Source of the DNA: a bacterium endosymbiont of Escarpia laminata
GTDB lineage: Bacteria; Pseudomonadota; Gammaproteobacteria; Chromatiales; Chromatiaceae
Direction of reading: 5' to 3'
Assembly: GCA_003660235.1 (NCBI GenBank)
Contig: QGON01000051.1
Coordinates: 1-64,000 of the forward strand
Length of the DNA stretch: 64,000 nt
The notes under the pieces: generated by a model
Seen by the model: only the letters and a program-made list of their open reading frames with translations
Told to the model about the DNA's origin: nothing
Databases searched by the model: none
Made by a program: the position numbers and the translations under genes
Shown here: positions 1-8,021 of the stretch, one piece after another
Position numbering within the stretch: the stretch's first letter is position 1
Layout: the number at the start of each line of letters is the position of its first letter

Positions 1-699
1 GAGAGCTACGTGGGTCGCCGGAGGAAGAAAGCGCTGAGTGCATTGGGTTGTCCGGGCAGCGGCAACAAGGCAAGAATGTGGATGAGAGAAGCTAACGTCA
101 AGGCACGGCAGTGCAGGAAGTTCAAAGTGACGACCAACAGCAATCACAAACATCCGGTGTTTGGTAATCTGCTGGAACGCCAGTTTGATGTACCACAAAC
201 CGACCAGGTCTATGCCTCTGATGTGACCTATATCTGGACACAAGAGGGCTGGTTGTATCTGGCGGTGGTGATTGATCTGTGCTCACGTAAAGTGGTTGGC
301 TGGAGTATGAGTTCACGCATGAAGGCCCAGCTTGTTTGTGATGCGTTGAAGATGGCCATCTGGCGACGCAGGCCTCAAGCAGGTTTGATCCATCATTCGG
401 ACCGGGGCTCGCAGTATGCCAGTAAAGCATTCCGGCGATTGCTCAAGGCTCATGGCATTGAAGGCAGTATGAGCCGCAAGGGCGATTGTTGGGATAACGC
501 GGTCGTTGAGAGCTTCTTTGGCAGCCTGAAGCAAGAACAGGTGCAATGGCAACACTACCAGACTCGATATGAAGCGCAGCAGGACATACTTGAATACATC
601 ACCATGTTTTATAACTCTCAGAGACTCCATTCCTATTTGGATTACATGAGTCCCTGTGACTATGAACAACAATTATTGGAAATGAAGAAAGCTGCTTAA
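1..699 (+). CDS. IS3-family transposase (OrfB), 5' end cut by window edge
   Basis: DDE integrase/transposase that cuts and joins IS ends. The frame is open from base 1 (Glu-Ser-Tyr precede the first possible GTG at base 10), so the gene begins outside the window. The catalytic residues are visible: Asp in DVTYIW near residue 70, Asp in HHSDRGSQY near residue 129, and Glu in [14 protein letters not shown] near residue 166, followed by the usual C-terminal [10 protein letters not shown]. The N-terminal part ([18 protein letters not shown]) differs from the normal IS3 helix-turn-helix linker, which suggests point mutations or a small frameshift. It may therefore be inactive. Family assignment is firm; activity is unknown. 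Confidence 0.9.
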   Translation, partial: ESYVGRRRKKALSALGCPGSGNKARMWMREANVKARQCRKFKVTTNSNHKHPVFGNLLERQFDVPQTDQVYASDVTYIWTQEGWLYLAVVIDLCSRKVVGWSMSSRMKAQLVCDALKMAIWRRRPQAGLIHHSDRGSQYASKAFRRLLKAHGIEGSMSRKGDCWDNAVVESFFGSLKQEQVQWQHYQTRYEAQQDILEYITMFYNSQRLHSYLDYMSPCDYEQQLLEMKKAA

Positions 700-730
700 C
701 TTGGGTGTCACAAAACGGTTGACCACGTCA
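1..730 (+). mobile_element. Right part of an IS3-family insertion sequence
   Basis: The transposase stop at 699 is followed by an end that reads GTGTCACAAAACGGTTGACC then ACGTCA at 730. Its complement begins TGACGTGGTCAA, which resembles the terminal inverted repeats of IS3/IS51-subgroup elements. Directly after 730 the sequence becomes the middle of a different transposase gene, so the right boundary is placed at about 730. The left end lies outside the window, so the target duplication cannot be checked. Confidence 0.65.
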
Positions 731-731
731 A

Positions 732-1213
732 TCGTCAATGATGCAGTCAATGGCAAGACGTTATGTGCGCTATATCAACAAAGAGTATCGGCGTAGCGGC
801 ACCTTATGGGAGGCTGGTATAAAGCTAGTCTAATCCACAGTGAGAGCTACTTGCTGATATGTCATCGTTACATCGAACTCAATCCGGTTAGGGCTGGCAT
901 GGCGACGCATCCTGGTGAATACCGCTGGTCCAGCTATGGCGCTAATACTCCGGGTCTTTCGAGTACTCTGCTTTCAGCGCATGATGAATACATGCGGTTG
1001 GGATCGATGAGCGCCGAACGGCAATCTGTTTACCGTGAATTATTTCGGCACCATCTTGATCCTGGGGTAATCGATAATATCAGGGATGCGTTGAATCATG
1101 AGTTGGTAGTGGGTAATAGCCGGTTTATGGAAGAAATCGAGGCCATGGCAAATCGACGGACACGCCTAGGTAAACCAGGGCGCCCGAGAAAATCAACAGC
1201 CGGGGAATATTAA
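732..1213 (+). pseudogene. REP-associated tyrosine transposase (RAYT, Y1_Tnp type), truncated and frameshifted
   Basis: Two frames together give the C-terminal part of a RAYT protein. Frame one from 732 reads SSMMQSMARRYVRYINKEY then RRSGTLWE and stops at 831. Frame two from 806 reads GWYKASLIHSESYLL then CHRYIELNPVRAG to the stop at 1213. RRSGTLWEG-(R/F)-KASL and YIELNPVRAGM are typical of the family, so a one-base loss near 806-815 explains the break. The N-terminal HUH catalytic part is missing because the IS3 element sits at the 5' edge. The sequence just after the stop (CTCTGACCCGGTTTTCC) resembles tails seen after such genes. RAYTs mobilise REP palindromes, and REP-like palindromes occur elsewhere in this window. 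Confidence 0.8.
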
Positions 1214-1300
1214 AGTAAATTGTTCTCTGACCCGGTTTTCCGCGCGGTTTTCCCCGAATAGATGCCTGCCCCAGCGGGCAGGCACCTTGTGCCGACGGTG

Positions 1301-1918
1301 CTACCAATTATAGTAGTTGGTCGGATCATCCATCGATGAGAGGTCTACTTCAGCGGTTTGCTCGTAGGTCTGATCAGTCTTGGTGAGAGTTTCACCAACA
1401 GCATCGGGGCCGTAGAAGGTGCGGTAGTAGCTAATGCAGGGACCATCCAACTCGCTTGTTTGCGGATTCTCAACCTCTGCGAGAGGCTCACCAACAGCAT
1501 CGGGGCCATAGAAGGTGCGGTAGTAGTTAAGGTAAGGGCCATCCAACTCGCTTGTTTGTGGATTCTCCACCCCCACGAGAGGCTCACCGACGGCATCGGG
1601 ACCATAAAAGGTGCGGTAGTAGCTAAGGTAAGGACCATCCAACTCGCTTGTTTGTGGCTTCTCAACCTCTGCGAGAGGCTCACCGACGGCATCGGGACCA
1701 TAAAAGGTACGGTAGTAGCTAAGGTAAGGACCATCCAACTCGCTTGTTTGTGGCTTCTCAACCTCTGCGAGAGGCTCACCGACGGCATCGGGACCATAGA
1801 AGGTGCGGTAGTAGTCAAAGGTGGGATCGTACCTCTCAATCTCCTGTGGAGTCGCCATTGTAAGACCGGATATAAAAATGAGAGCCGAGGTCGAAAGGGT
1901 TTTGAATAACGTTTTCAT
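1301..1918 (-). CDS. Secreted protein of tandem 32-residue repeats, unknown function
   Basis: 205 residues. Residues 1-22 form a signal peptide (Lys near the start, then SALIFISGLTMA), so the protein is exported, probably to the periplasm. From about residue 36 there are four full copies and a fifth partial copy of a 32-residue unit beginning YYRTFYGPDAVGEPL and ending TSELDGPYL. The tail is acidic (EQTAEVDLSSMDDP). Units one and two are identical; later units change one or a few residues. The only Cys is in unit four. Aromatic pairs and the GPDAVGE turn recur at fixed spacing, which suggests a repetitive beta or solenoid-like surface. I do not recognise the family. A small ORF on the other strand covers the same DNA but has no signal peptide and is taken as a shadow. 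Confidence 0.75.
   Translation of the reverse strand: MKTLFKTLSTSALIFISGLTMATPQEIERYDPTFDYYRTFYGPDAVGEPLAEVEKPQTSELDGPYLSYYRTFYGPDAVGEPLAEVEKPQTSELDGPYLSYYRTFYGPDAVGEPLVGVENPQTSELDGPYLNYYRTFYGPDAVGEPLAEVENPQTSELDGPCISYYRTFYGPDAVGETLTKTDQTYEQTAEVDLSSMDDPTNYYNW
1390..1813 (-). repeat. 96-bp direct tandem repeats inside the secreted protein gene
   Basis: The string GCGGTAGTAG recurs at 1421 and 1517, exactly 96 bases apart, and the pattern continues to about 1813. Adjacent copies near 1620-1813 are almost identical in DNA, so the array has expanded recently. The unit length is a multiple of three, so copy-number change keeps the frame. Confidence 0.85.
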
Positions 1919-1997
1919 GATACTGCTCCTGAAACGTTGGTTGATAACAAGGCATTAGAATATTAGGATAGCCTAATAGAGTAATTGATAATTCTCA

Positions 1998-2235
1998 ATG
2001 CCGGCACCTGAGGATCGTATTCCTGAGAGCCAGATCACATATACGATGTCGTGGACAGGGTGGACCGGCATCATAGCTTTAGCGAGGGGGGGGGGGGAGA
2101 ATAGGGTGGGATGCATTCCGCTATATCAGGCAGGATTCGCGCGGTTACGATATCCCCATGGAGCTGGAGGCAAGCGATGAGACAATCTGGAGAAAGGAGT
2201 CCCAGATACTCCATCAGTTATCTGTGGAATTGTAG
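1998..2235 (+). other. Possible small ORF split by a 12-G tract
   Basis: An ATG at 1998 opens a frame that enters a run of twelve G (2086-2097). In the next frame the tract is followed by a coding-like stretch (WDAFRYIRQDSRGYDIPMEL at 2107, then EASDETIWRKE) ending at a TAG at 2233. A one-base change in the tract would join both parts into about 78 residues. I do not recognise the product, and no clear ribosome binding site precedes 1998. It may instead be a gene remnant. From 2236 to the porin stop at 2378 I see only a 7-bp hairpin (2301-2325). Confidence 0.25.
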
Positions 2236-2377
2236 GCTTGGCGATACGCCCGTACGTATGTGTCGTGGTTCAGTAAATTGCGCTGACGAACGAGGCCATC
2301 AGAAAGCATACACAGCAGGCTTTCTGTAGAAGGCCCCGCTCGATCATGCGCAAGAATTTCAGAAGAATGAAAGAAAA

Positions 2378-3721
2378 TCAATAATTATAAGAGGCAATAA
2401 CCCTGAAATGCGTCTGGGTCAGGTCTTTACCCTCAATGCCATTATATTCACTTGTACGGTCGGCAAGAAATGCTTTGAGCATCAGGTTCTTTTGAGGTTT
2501 ATAGACCACTATGAGATCGGTCTCATAGGCATCGGTTTGCGGTGCAACTGTGCCCAATCCGGCAAGACCCAGCACCTTACGGGGTGCGGAAGTCTCTGAC
2601 TGCCCGTAATTCACATAATTCAGCTTGACGATCAGGTTCTTGAGGATTTTATACGAACCCCCAATTTTATAGGCATTTACGTTCTCCCGGTATTCATTAC
2701 GCGAGAATATGGAACTGGTGTAAGCCGGGTCTCCGCCCCAGGCGTTCAGCATGGCAGTGTCACCGCTGGAGGTGTTAAAGGCGCCGTACACGGACCATTT
2801 TTTGTTACCCAATGCAGCCTTGAGACCGAACAGATTAAAGTCCAGGTCACCAGCCAATTTATCACCTATTTCCTTCTGGTTCAGAAATTGACCGGACAGC
2901 TTCAATTTCATGCCCTTCATGGGAAATACTGTGTCAACATGGGCATAGATATTGTTGGCAATATCATCCACGTAATAGTTCCATAGCCCCAGTTCAGTAT
3001 TCTTGATACCTGAATAACCTGCATTTAATACGGTAATACCGTTAGTGCTGGGTGCGCCTGCACCTAAGGTTGCGGTACTGATGCGGTGAAACTCGGCTTG
3101 ACCAATGGTGCTCGCTTTGATTGCAGCGCCTGCGGTTTTGGTACCTTCGCCAATCAGTGCAAAGTCGGTCATGGCCCGGGAACCGAATGACATATCCGTA
3201 ATTTGTGCGATGCCGAATACAGCGTTTTCAACGGCCATCGTCTTGGCGCTGTAGGCTGAGTAAAAGTTCGGCATAGTACTGTAGGTGATAGTGGTCAACG
3301 GTGTCTTATACGACTGATGACCTGCATCCAGAGCAAATTTTTCGTGCTTGTACTTGAGATAGATCTCGCCGAGTTGTGACTTGGTGGATCCATCATCTGT
3401 TACAAACATGCCACGTGCAACACGCCCATCAGTATCGAAGTCGGTTAATCTGAAAAGATCACCGTTGGCGTAGAATCCAACACCCACATTCAGGTTGTTC
3501 CACGATGGTGTTTCGTATTTCAGCTTGAGCAGATAAGAGGTACCATCATCGGGATCGTAGCCATTATCCTCGGCAGAGAGGATGCTCATTGCTTTAACAT
3601 AAAGATTCAGGTTGCCAAAATCTTTGCCATCGGATTTAAGACCCATCGACAATGCAGGTTGTGAAATCAAAGTTAATACAGCCGCCGCCGGGATAATTGC
3701 CCGCGCCACAAGTTTTTTCAT
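2378..3721 (-). CDS. Outer-membrane beta-barrel porin, OprD-like
   Basis: 447 residues with a signal peptide (MKKLVARAIIPAAAVLTLIS, cleavage after QPALS). The mature part alternates polar and hydrophobic residues, is rich in Gly, Tyr, Asn and Asp, and ends in aromatic Tyr-Asn-Tyr, the usual signal of an outer-membrane barrel. Phrases such as LDAGHQSYKTPL and KIGGSYKILKN resemble OprD/OprF-type specific porins, but the family assignment is only approximate. It is the last gene of a minus-strand series with a cytochrome b and two multiheme cytochromes, 192 bases downstream of the cytochrome b gene. It may carry the oxyanion substrate of those enzymes, or form an unrelated channel. Confidence 0.7.
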   Translation of the reverse strand: MKKLVARAIIPAAAVLTLISQPALSMGLKSDGKDFGNLNLYVKAMSILSAEDNGYDPDDGTSYLLKLKYETPSWNNLNVGVGFYANGDLFRLTDFDTDGRVARGMFVTDDGSTKSQLGEIYLKYKHEKFALDAGHQSYKTPLTTITYSTMPNFYSAYSAKTMAVENAVFGIAQITDMSFGSRAMTDFALIGEGTKTAGAAIKASTIGQAEFHRISTATLGAGAPSTNGITVLNAGYSGIKNTELGLWNYYVDDIANNIYAHVDTVFPMKGMKLKLSGQFLNQKEIGDKLAGDLDFNLFGLKAALGNKKWSVYGAFNTSSGDTAMLNAWGGDPAYTSSIFSRNEYRENVNAYKIGGSYKILKNLIVKLNYVNYGQSETSAPRKVLGLAGLGTVAPQTDAYETDLIVVYKPQKNLMLKAFLADRTSEYNGIEGKDLTQTHFRVIASYNY

Positions 3722-3913
3722 CAGTTACACCTTTTTCTATTATTTCAGTGGTTAAATCGCGTGTGCCATTCTGTTCTGTAACTGCTGAACAGAAACTTTG
3801 AATGGATTCTTTTTACTTCATGGATATCTTGTTTTTCTTCGTCGAAATATTTCTTGGACTCCCCTATAAATAAGCCAACATATCATTTTGAGAATAAAAA
3901 TGGCCTGAAGAAC

Positions 3914-4513
3914 CTATTCTTTTTTCTCGTACCCGCTGATCATAGCCTTGACATAGCCAAATGGTTTTTCGCTGGTAGTAATTGCCAGGTAAAGATGCAC
4001 GATCAGGAAAGCAAGCATGGCAAAGGCAGCAGCCATATGAACCATTGCAACTACAGTAAGGCTTAATCCTTCAAGTCCCCAGTCACCCCATGAGGTGTAA
4101 AACAGATAAAGCAGTCCACTGGCCCAGGTCACTGGAGTAATAACCACATGCAGTGATAGATAGGCCAAACGCTGCAATGGATTGAGCTTGCTTTTTCGCG
4201 TCATATGGAAAGGATGGCCACCCCCCAAAAAGATATCGACCGCATAGTAGCGAAGCATAGCCATCAGATTGTTTTTGCTGGATGGGATGTACTGCTTCCA
4301 TTCACCTGTCGTCATATGCCAGAAGATGACAAACACCAATAACCCCATCAGTGCCCAGGCAAATATGATATGGGTATCTACAGCCTGCTCAAATCCCAAC
4401 ATCGTGTAATCCCCGTGTATCTCAAATCCTGTGAGTAGTAAGGGGAGAATGAGAATCGCCAGCACCCAATGCCAGATACGCTCAAAGCGGGTATAGATCA
4501 TTTCATTTGGCAT
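3914..4513 (-). CDS. Membrane cytochrome b (b561/HydC-like) partner of the octaheme cytochrome
   Basis: 199 residues with four membrane helices at about 15-34, 47-67, 118-140 and 153-176. Histidines fit for b-heme ligation lie within or at the ends of helices (H15, H48, H66, H122, H159, H173). Proteins of this type pass electrons between the quinone pool and a periplasmic cytochrome or dehydrogenase. The start codon overlaps the stop of the octaheme gene (TGATG at 4511-4515), which implies translational coupling and a shared complex. Direction is inferred to be quinol to octaheme protein. After the stop, 3722-3913 holds no other gene. Confidence 0.85.
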   Translation of the reverse strand: MPNEMIYTRFERIWHWVLAILILPLLLTGFEIHGDYTMLGFEQAVDTHIIFAWALMGLLVFVIFWHMTTGEWKQYIPSSKNNLMAMLRYYAVDIFLGGGHPFHMTRKSKLNPLQRLAYLSLHVVITPVTWASGLLYLFYTSWGDWGLEGLSLTVVAMVHMAAAFAMLAFLIVHLYLAITTSEKPFGYVKAMISGYEKKE

Positions 4514-6144
4514 CAGCCATTCCTCCTCTTTCTACTGAAAAAGACCCGGACAAAACCGTGAAGCGATACACCACCCAATGTTCCAAGCACAGCCAGCCAG
4601 CCAATTATATCCAACAGATCGCTCTTGTCTCTTCCCGGCATGTAGAAACCAGTGAGTTCCGCCAGTCGCCCATTTCTACTATGACATTCATCACAGCCCA
4701 ACGCTTCTTCCTTAGGTGCAACCATGTGAGAAAGCGGCCAGTGCATGGTAGTTTCAATAAAGCCATACTCTCCGCTATAATCCGCACCCGCTGCATCCAT
4801 TGCAGCTTTTATGGCGCGGTTCCAATTGAACGATTTCCAATAGGCCTCACTGTCCTTACCAAACAGGTGAGAGATAACCAGTGTGTTATTGCCTTTGTCG
4901 TAGGGTTGCTTGCCCCGCATGATTTTGAAGGGCCAGATTCTGGCGCCAGGATCATCGTAGCCCCCTTTGAACGTATTGATTGGAACCACACTGTTAGGAT
5001 CAAACCGATCTTCGAGTTCCTGATAACGGATCTCGCCTGACAGCCAGGCGTATTCCGGCACGAGGTTCTCTCCCCATTCAAAGGTGCCTTTTTTGGTCAC
5101 ATAGGTTACATACCCATTCTCGTCTTTCATCTTCAGGTGCTTGCCATCGCCATCCATGCGCCCTGCGGTTGACCAATCCCACCAAGTCTTTGAAGGCACG
5201 CCACCTTTCGCATAAGTCGGAATATGGCAGGTCTGACAGGCCACCTTATTGGTATGATCATTGATCTTATTGTTAACGGTTTCCTCATGTGGTTTGTCAC
5301 CGTGGCAGGATTCACAGGATGCCCTGTTATGGTCATCTCGCCCAGGAATATCAATGCCGTGTGTATCTTTCCCGACAGAGGTATAGTGACTGCCTTTTAT
5401 ATCATGACCGTCTGTGCTGTGGCACTCCGTACAGACGAAGTTCAGACCATCCACACCCATGTGGACATCCAGCGTACGTGGAGGATTGGTCATGGATGAA
5501 TCAAGGTCGCCATGTTTTACACCATCACCACCACCGCCGTAGAAGTGACAAACCCCACAATTTTCACGGCGGGGCTTACCAACAGCCTGGGCGACTTTAG
5601 TTAAATCAGGTGCCTTCCAAATCTTCTTGCTTTTTTTCGGAAAAGGTTTGTCGACATAGGTAGGATGACCCGCTGCCGTTGGAAATTTCTTATAGGTGTC
5701 TGTTGTGTCATGACAGACAAGACAGTCGACATTCTCTTCTGATGAGAAATCAAAGCTGTCGTCCTTCCAACCGTAGCCGATATGGCAACTGGTACAGCGC
5801 GCGTAGTTGGTAGTAATCGAGCCGCAAAAGCTGTTCACAACTCGCTTTTTGCCCAAAACCTGCCCAGTTTCCGGGTGAGTGATTTTCCAGTTCCAGTGAG
5901 TGGTTTTGTGAATCTGTTTGCTGGCTTCGGTGTGACAGGTCAGACAGGCCTTGGTGACATCGGGTGCAGTGGCAAACTCTTGCTGCAGAACTTCGAATTT
6001 GGTGTGATCGGCCGTTGAGGTTGATGTCTTTTTAGCGGCTGGAGCAATCGCACCATAGGCGCCCACGACATTCATGAATAACCAGATAAAAAGAATGAAA
6101 ACAAGACTATGCCTTGATCTCAACTTATGTGCGGAGCGGAACAT
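4513..6144 (-). CDS. otr: Octaheme cytochrome c, tetrathionate reductase family (Otr-like)
   Basis: 543 residues with eight CxxCH motifs (CLTCH at 67-71, then CTSCH, CLVCH, CGVCH, CTECH, CESCH, CQTCH, CDECH). The N-terminus has a signal/anchor segment (LVFILFIWLFMNVVGAYG) and the C-terminus a second membrane helix near 510-532 followed by RKRR. The stretch with NSFCGSITTNYARC before the second heme is characteristic of the octaheme tetrathionate reductase family. The Shewanella member reduces tetrathionate, nitrite and hydroxylamine in vitro; the natural substrate here is unknown. Unlike soluble Otr, this one carries a membrane anchor and a cytochrome b partner encoded immediately downstream, so quinol could be the electron source. 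It belongs to the minus-strand operon with the pentaheme cytochrome. Confidence 0.88.
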   Translation of the reverse strand: MFRSAHKLRSRHSLVFILFIWLFMNVVGAYGAIAPAAKKTSTSTADHTKFEVLQQEFATAPDVTKACLTCHTEASKQIHKTTHWNWKITHPETGQVLGKKRVVNSFCGSITTNYARCTSCHIGYGWKDDSFDFSSEENVDCLVCHDTTDTYKKFPTAAGHPTYVDKPFPKKSKKIWKAPDLTKVAQAVGKPRRENCGVCHFYGGGGDGVKHGDLDSSMTNPPRTLDVHMGVDGLNFVCTECHSTDGHDIKGSHYTSVGKDTHGIDIPGRDDHNRASCESCHGDKPHEETVNNKINDHTNKVACQTCHIPTYAKGGVPSKTWWDWSTAGRMDGDGKHLKMKDENGYVTYVTKKGTFEWGENLVPEYAWLSGEIRYQELEDRFDPNSVVPINTFKGGYDDPGARIWPFKIMRGKQPYDKGNNTLVISHLFGKDSEAYWKSFNWNRAIKAAMDAAGADYSGEYGFIETTMHWPLSHMVAPKEEALGCDECHSRNGRLAELTGFYMPGRDKSDLLDIIGWLAVLGTLGGVSLHGFVRVFFSRKRRNG

Positions 6145-6294
6145 AACGTACCCCTCAATGTATGAAGTTAGATGATCCAGCCCCCCTATAGATACAACAT
6201 GAAAAACGCCTTAAGGTCGTACGGCTCTACCAGGGGAAAAGGTGCTATATGGATGGATGTTGGAAAAATTCATTCCCAACACCACCAACCAGAT

Positions 6295-6322
6295 AAGTGG
6301 GCCGACAAGCGCCGGCCCACTT
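6295..6322. terminator. Perfect 10-bp hairpin after the pentaheme gene
   Basis: AAGTGGGCCG (6295-6304), an 8-base loop, then CGGCCCACTT (6313-6322). It begins 8 bases past the stop of the pentaheme gene. It lacks a long T run on the minus strand, so it could be a weak terminator or an mRNA-stabilising hairpin between the pentaheme and octaheme genes. Confidence 0.6.
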
Positions 6323-6330
6323 GGTTAGGA

Positions 6331-7614
6331 TCAAAGACTACTTTCGGAAGTGGCTATGAGAGTGGGTCCAGTCAAGTCTTCAGGCAGATGTTTGAATTTC
6401 TTGACCAGTACAGGCCAGAGCAGGTTGTAGTGAAGTTCACCGCGCACGAGCTTTACGCCTTTAGCAGGAATATCATAGACAAGAGTCCGCTCCTCATGGG
6501 GTTTCAGTCGGGTATCTTTGCCAAGCTGGGTCGCAGTGGGAGGCATCGCTGGTCCGCCTTCATCGTTTGCCAAAGCATAGACGAAGTAGGCTTGTGGGTC
6601 TTCTTTACCAGGATGTCCCTTGGCATTTTCCCAGATCATATTACCTTCTGCGTCATAGGCTGACAGCTTCATGTAGATGTTCCGGAAAGGTGCGCCCGTA
6701 GGCAAACTGTGCGGTTGAGGGTTTTGAATATAGACAGTCGTCCGGATCTTATCACCCTCTTTCTTGGTAGACACATCGAAAACCACTGAACGTTGCAGCA
6801 TTTCAGTGCTATGACCACCGCCCATCGAGTGATCCGCCAGACCATCATTGATCGGCATATGGCAGGAGAGGCAGTTAACCTTTGAATCGCTTATAGAGTA
6901 TTCATTACCTGTTTGGCAGAGCGGCACACCATGGGGATTGTTACGCTGATCATGACATCCCATGCAGGCATCCGAAGTTTTCATCAGTTTCGGATTACTC
7001 TCCATTGGAATGGAGGGAATCTCCTTGCCATCCATCGTCACAGATTCACCAAGATGCGGATTGGGCTTGCTGTCATCGGCCATACCACTGCCACCGAAAA
7101 CATCATTAGTAGCCGTGAGTTTTTGCAATCCAACATTGGAGTGACGACCAGGCCCTTGCGCTGTATCTTTGGAATAGTCGTAAGCCTTAAGACCTAACTG
7201 CAGCTTTCCATTCGGCGCCTGGATGCCGTTATATTTCTTCAACGTATGGCAGGCGATGCAATTCACGCCTTCCGAATAGGCTGGCTTTGCATCGAGTTTT
7301 GTTGTTTTATCTTTTGCCGCATTTGGTGCGTGGCACTGCAGGCAGATAGGATACTTTCCAGATGCCTTGTGTTTAACACCCTCTTTTGTAGGATCGCCCA
7401 CAACCTTCCTGTAAAAGGTTCCATGAATAGGATCCTTCAGCGCGGTACTGTTCGCATGCATGGAACCCTTCCACTGCTTATAGATCTCTTTATGGCAGCT
7501 TTTACAGGTTTCCGAAGAGATATGATGGAGCGGCCCTGCTGCCACTCCGGCAATCTGACCAAACCACCCCAATAGAACACTTAATACCAGAATCTTTTTG
7601 GTTTTGTTATGCAC
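6331..7614 (-). CDS. Periplasmic pentaheme cytochrome c, cytochrome c554-like
   Basis: Five CxxCH motifs (CKSCH, CLQCH, CIACH, CMGCH, CLSCH) and many distal His, the pattern of the cytochrome c554/c552 multiheme group. I prefer the GTG at 7614 over the ATG at 7662: it has AAGGGGG about 9 bases upstream and begins directly with a signal peptide (KTKKILVLSVLLGWFG). This gives 427 residues. The C-terminal 170 residues have no heme motif and look like a beta-sandwich (SVVFDVSTKKEG, PQPHSLPTGAPFRN), common in such electron carriers. It leads the minus-strand operon of octaheme cytochrome, cytochrome b and porin and probably exchanges electrons with Otr. The substrate, if it is an enzyme, is unknown. 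Confidence 0.82.
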   Translation of the reverse strand: MHNKTKKILVLSVLLGWFGQIAGVAAGPLHHISSETCKSCHKEIYKQWKGSMHANSTALKDPIHGTFYRKVVGDPTKEGVKHKASGKYPICLQCHAPNAAKDKTTKLDAKPAYSEGVNCIACHTLKKYNGIQAPNGKLQLGLKAYDYSKDTAQGPGRHSNVGLQKLTATNDVFGGSGMADDSKPNPHLGESVTMDGKEIPSIPMESNPKLMKTSDACMGCHDQRNNPHGVPLCQTGNEYSISDSKVNCLSCHMPINDGLADHSMGGGHSTEMLQRSVVFDVSTKKEGDKIRTTVYIQNPQPHSLPTGAPFRNIYMKLSAYDAEGNMIWENAKGHPGKEDPQAYFVYALANDEGGPAMPPTATQLGKDTRLKPHEERTLVYDIPAKGVKLVRGELHYNLLWPVLVKKFKHLPEDLTGPTLIATSESSL

Positions 7615-7945
7615 TCGACCCGCCCCCTTATATAAGCTAAATTTGCGAGTCGAATAGTGCACAAGATACGAGTCTTTTGTCTATTGGGGTAATTACCTAT
7701 TAACTCATATGCCTCACTTTATGGCGCATGAATATTCTGACTGTTGTTGAGCTTTTTTATTTTTATGAATATTGAATTAACACAAAAAATAGCGCAGTCT
7801 TTAAAATTCGAAAAAATAAATAACAAATTTACCGGACAGCGTGATTTCCCTTTTAATTACTGGCTCAACAGTCGGCACTCACTCTGTTCAGATTTTATTT
7901 TCGGCATTCTTGATCTCGTGACATTTTATAATTCACGAATTTATA

Positions 7946-7959
7946 TTGATCTAAATCAA
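7946..7959. promoter_or_regulatory. FNR/ANR-type binding site, distal copy
   Basis: TTGAT-CTAA-ATCAA matches the FNR consensus TTGAT-N4-ATCAA at all ten fixed positions. It lies 69 bases before the HAO-like start codon, a suitable distance for activation of a promoter with a -10 box near 7975. Confidence 0.75.
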
Positions 7960-7980
7960 GAATTAGAACGCACATATTTA

Positions 7981-7994
7981 TTGATTCAAATCAA
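7981..7994. promoter_or_regulatory. FNR/ANR-type binding site, proximal copy
   Basis: TTGAT-TCAA-ATCAA, again a perfect match. Its centre is 35 bases from the distal site, and it lies only 27 bases before the start codon, so it may overlap the transcription start. That position would allow repression or fine tuning as well as activation. Confidence 0.75.
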
Positions 7995-8021
7995 GAATCA
8001 AAACACATAAGGAGGATGGGC

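Larger units (their letters stand above)
7615..8021. promoter_or_regulatory. Divergent promoter region between two multiheme operons
   Basis: 407 AT-rich bases separate the pentaheme start (minus) from the HAO-like start (plus). It contains two perfect FNR-type sites close to the plus gene, a 10-bp palindrome GGTAATTACC near 7686 closer to the minus gene, and a TATTTA (7975-7980) that could be a -10 box. An 88-codon frame at 7744-8010 has AT-driven composition and no recognisable motif, so I treat the region as non-coding. Confidence 0.6.

Noticed and set aside
1390..1813. 96-bp repeats as a CRISPR array
   Set aside because: The whole unit repeats without unique spacers and encodes protein.
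1345..1909. Other long frames over the 96-bp repeats on both strands
   Set aside because: The repeat length keeps several frames open; only the frame with a signal peptide and start is taken as real.
7744..8010. 88-codon ORF before the HAO-like gene
   Set aside because: AT-rich promoter DNA with two FNR sites inside; no motif and no ribosome site.
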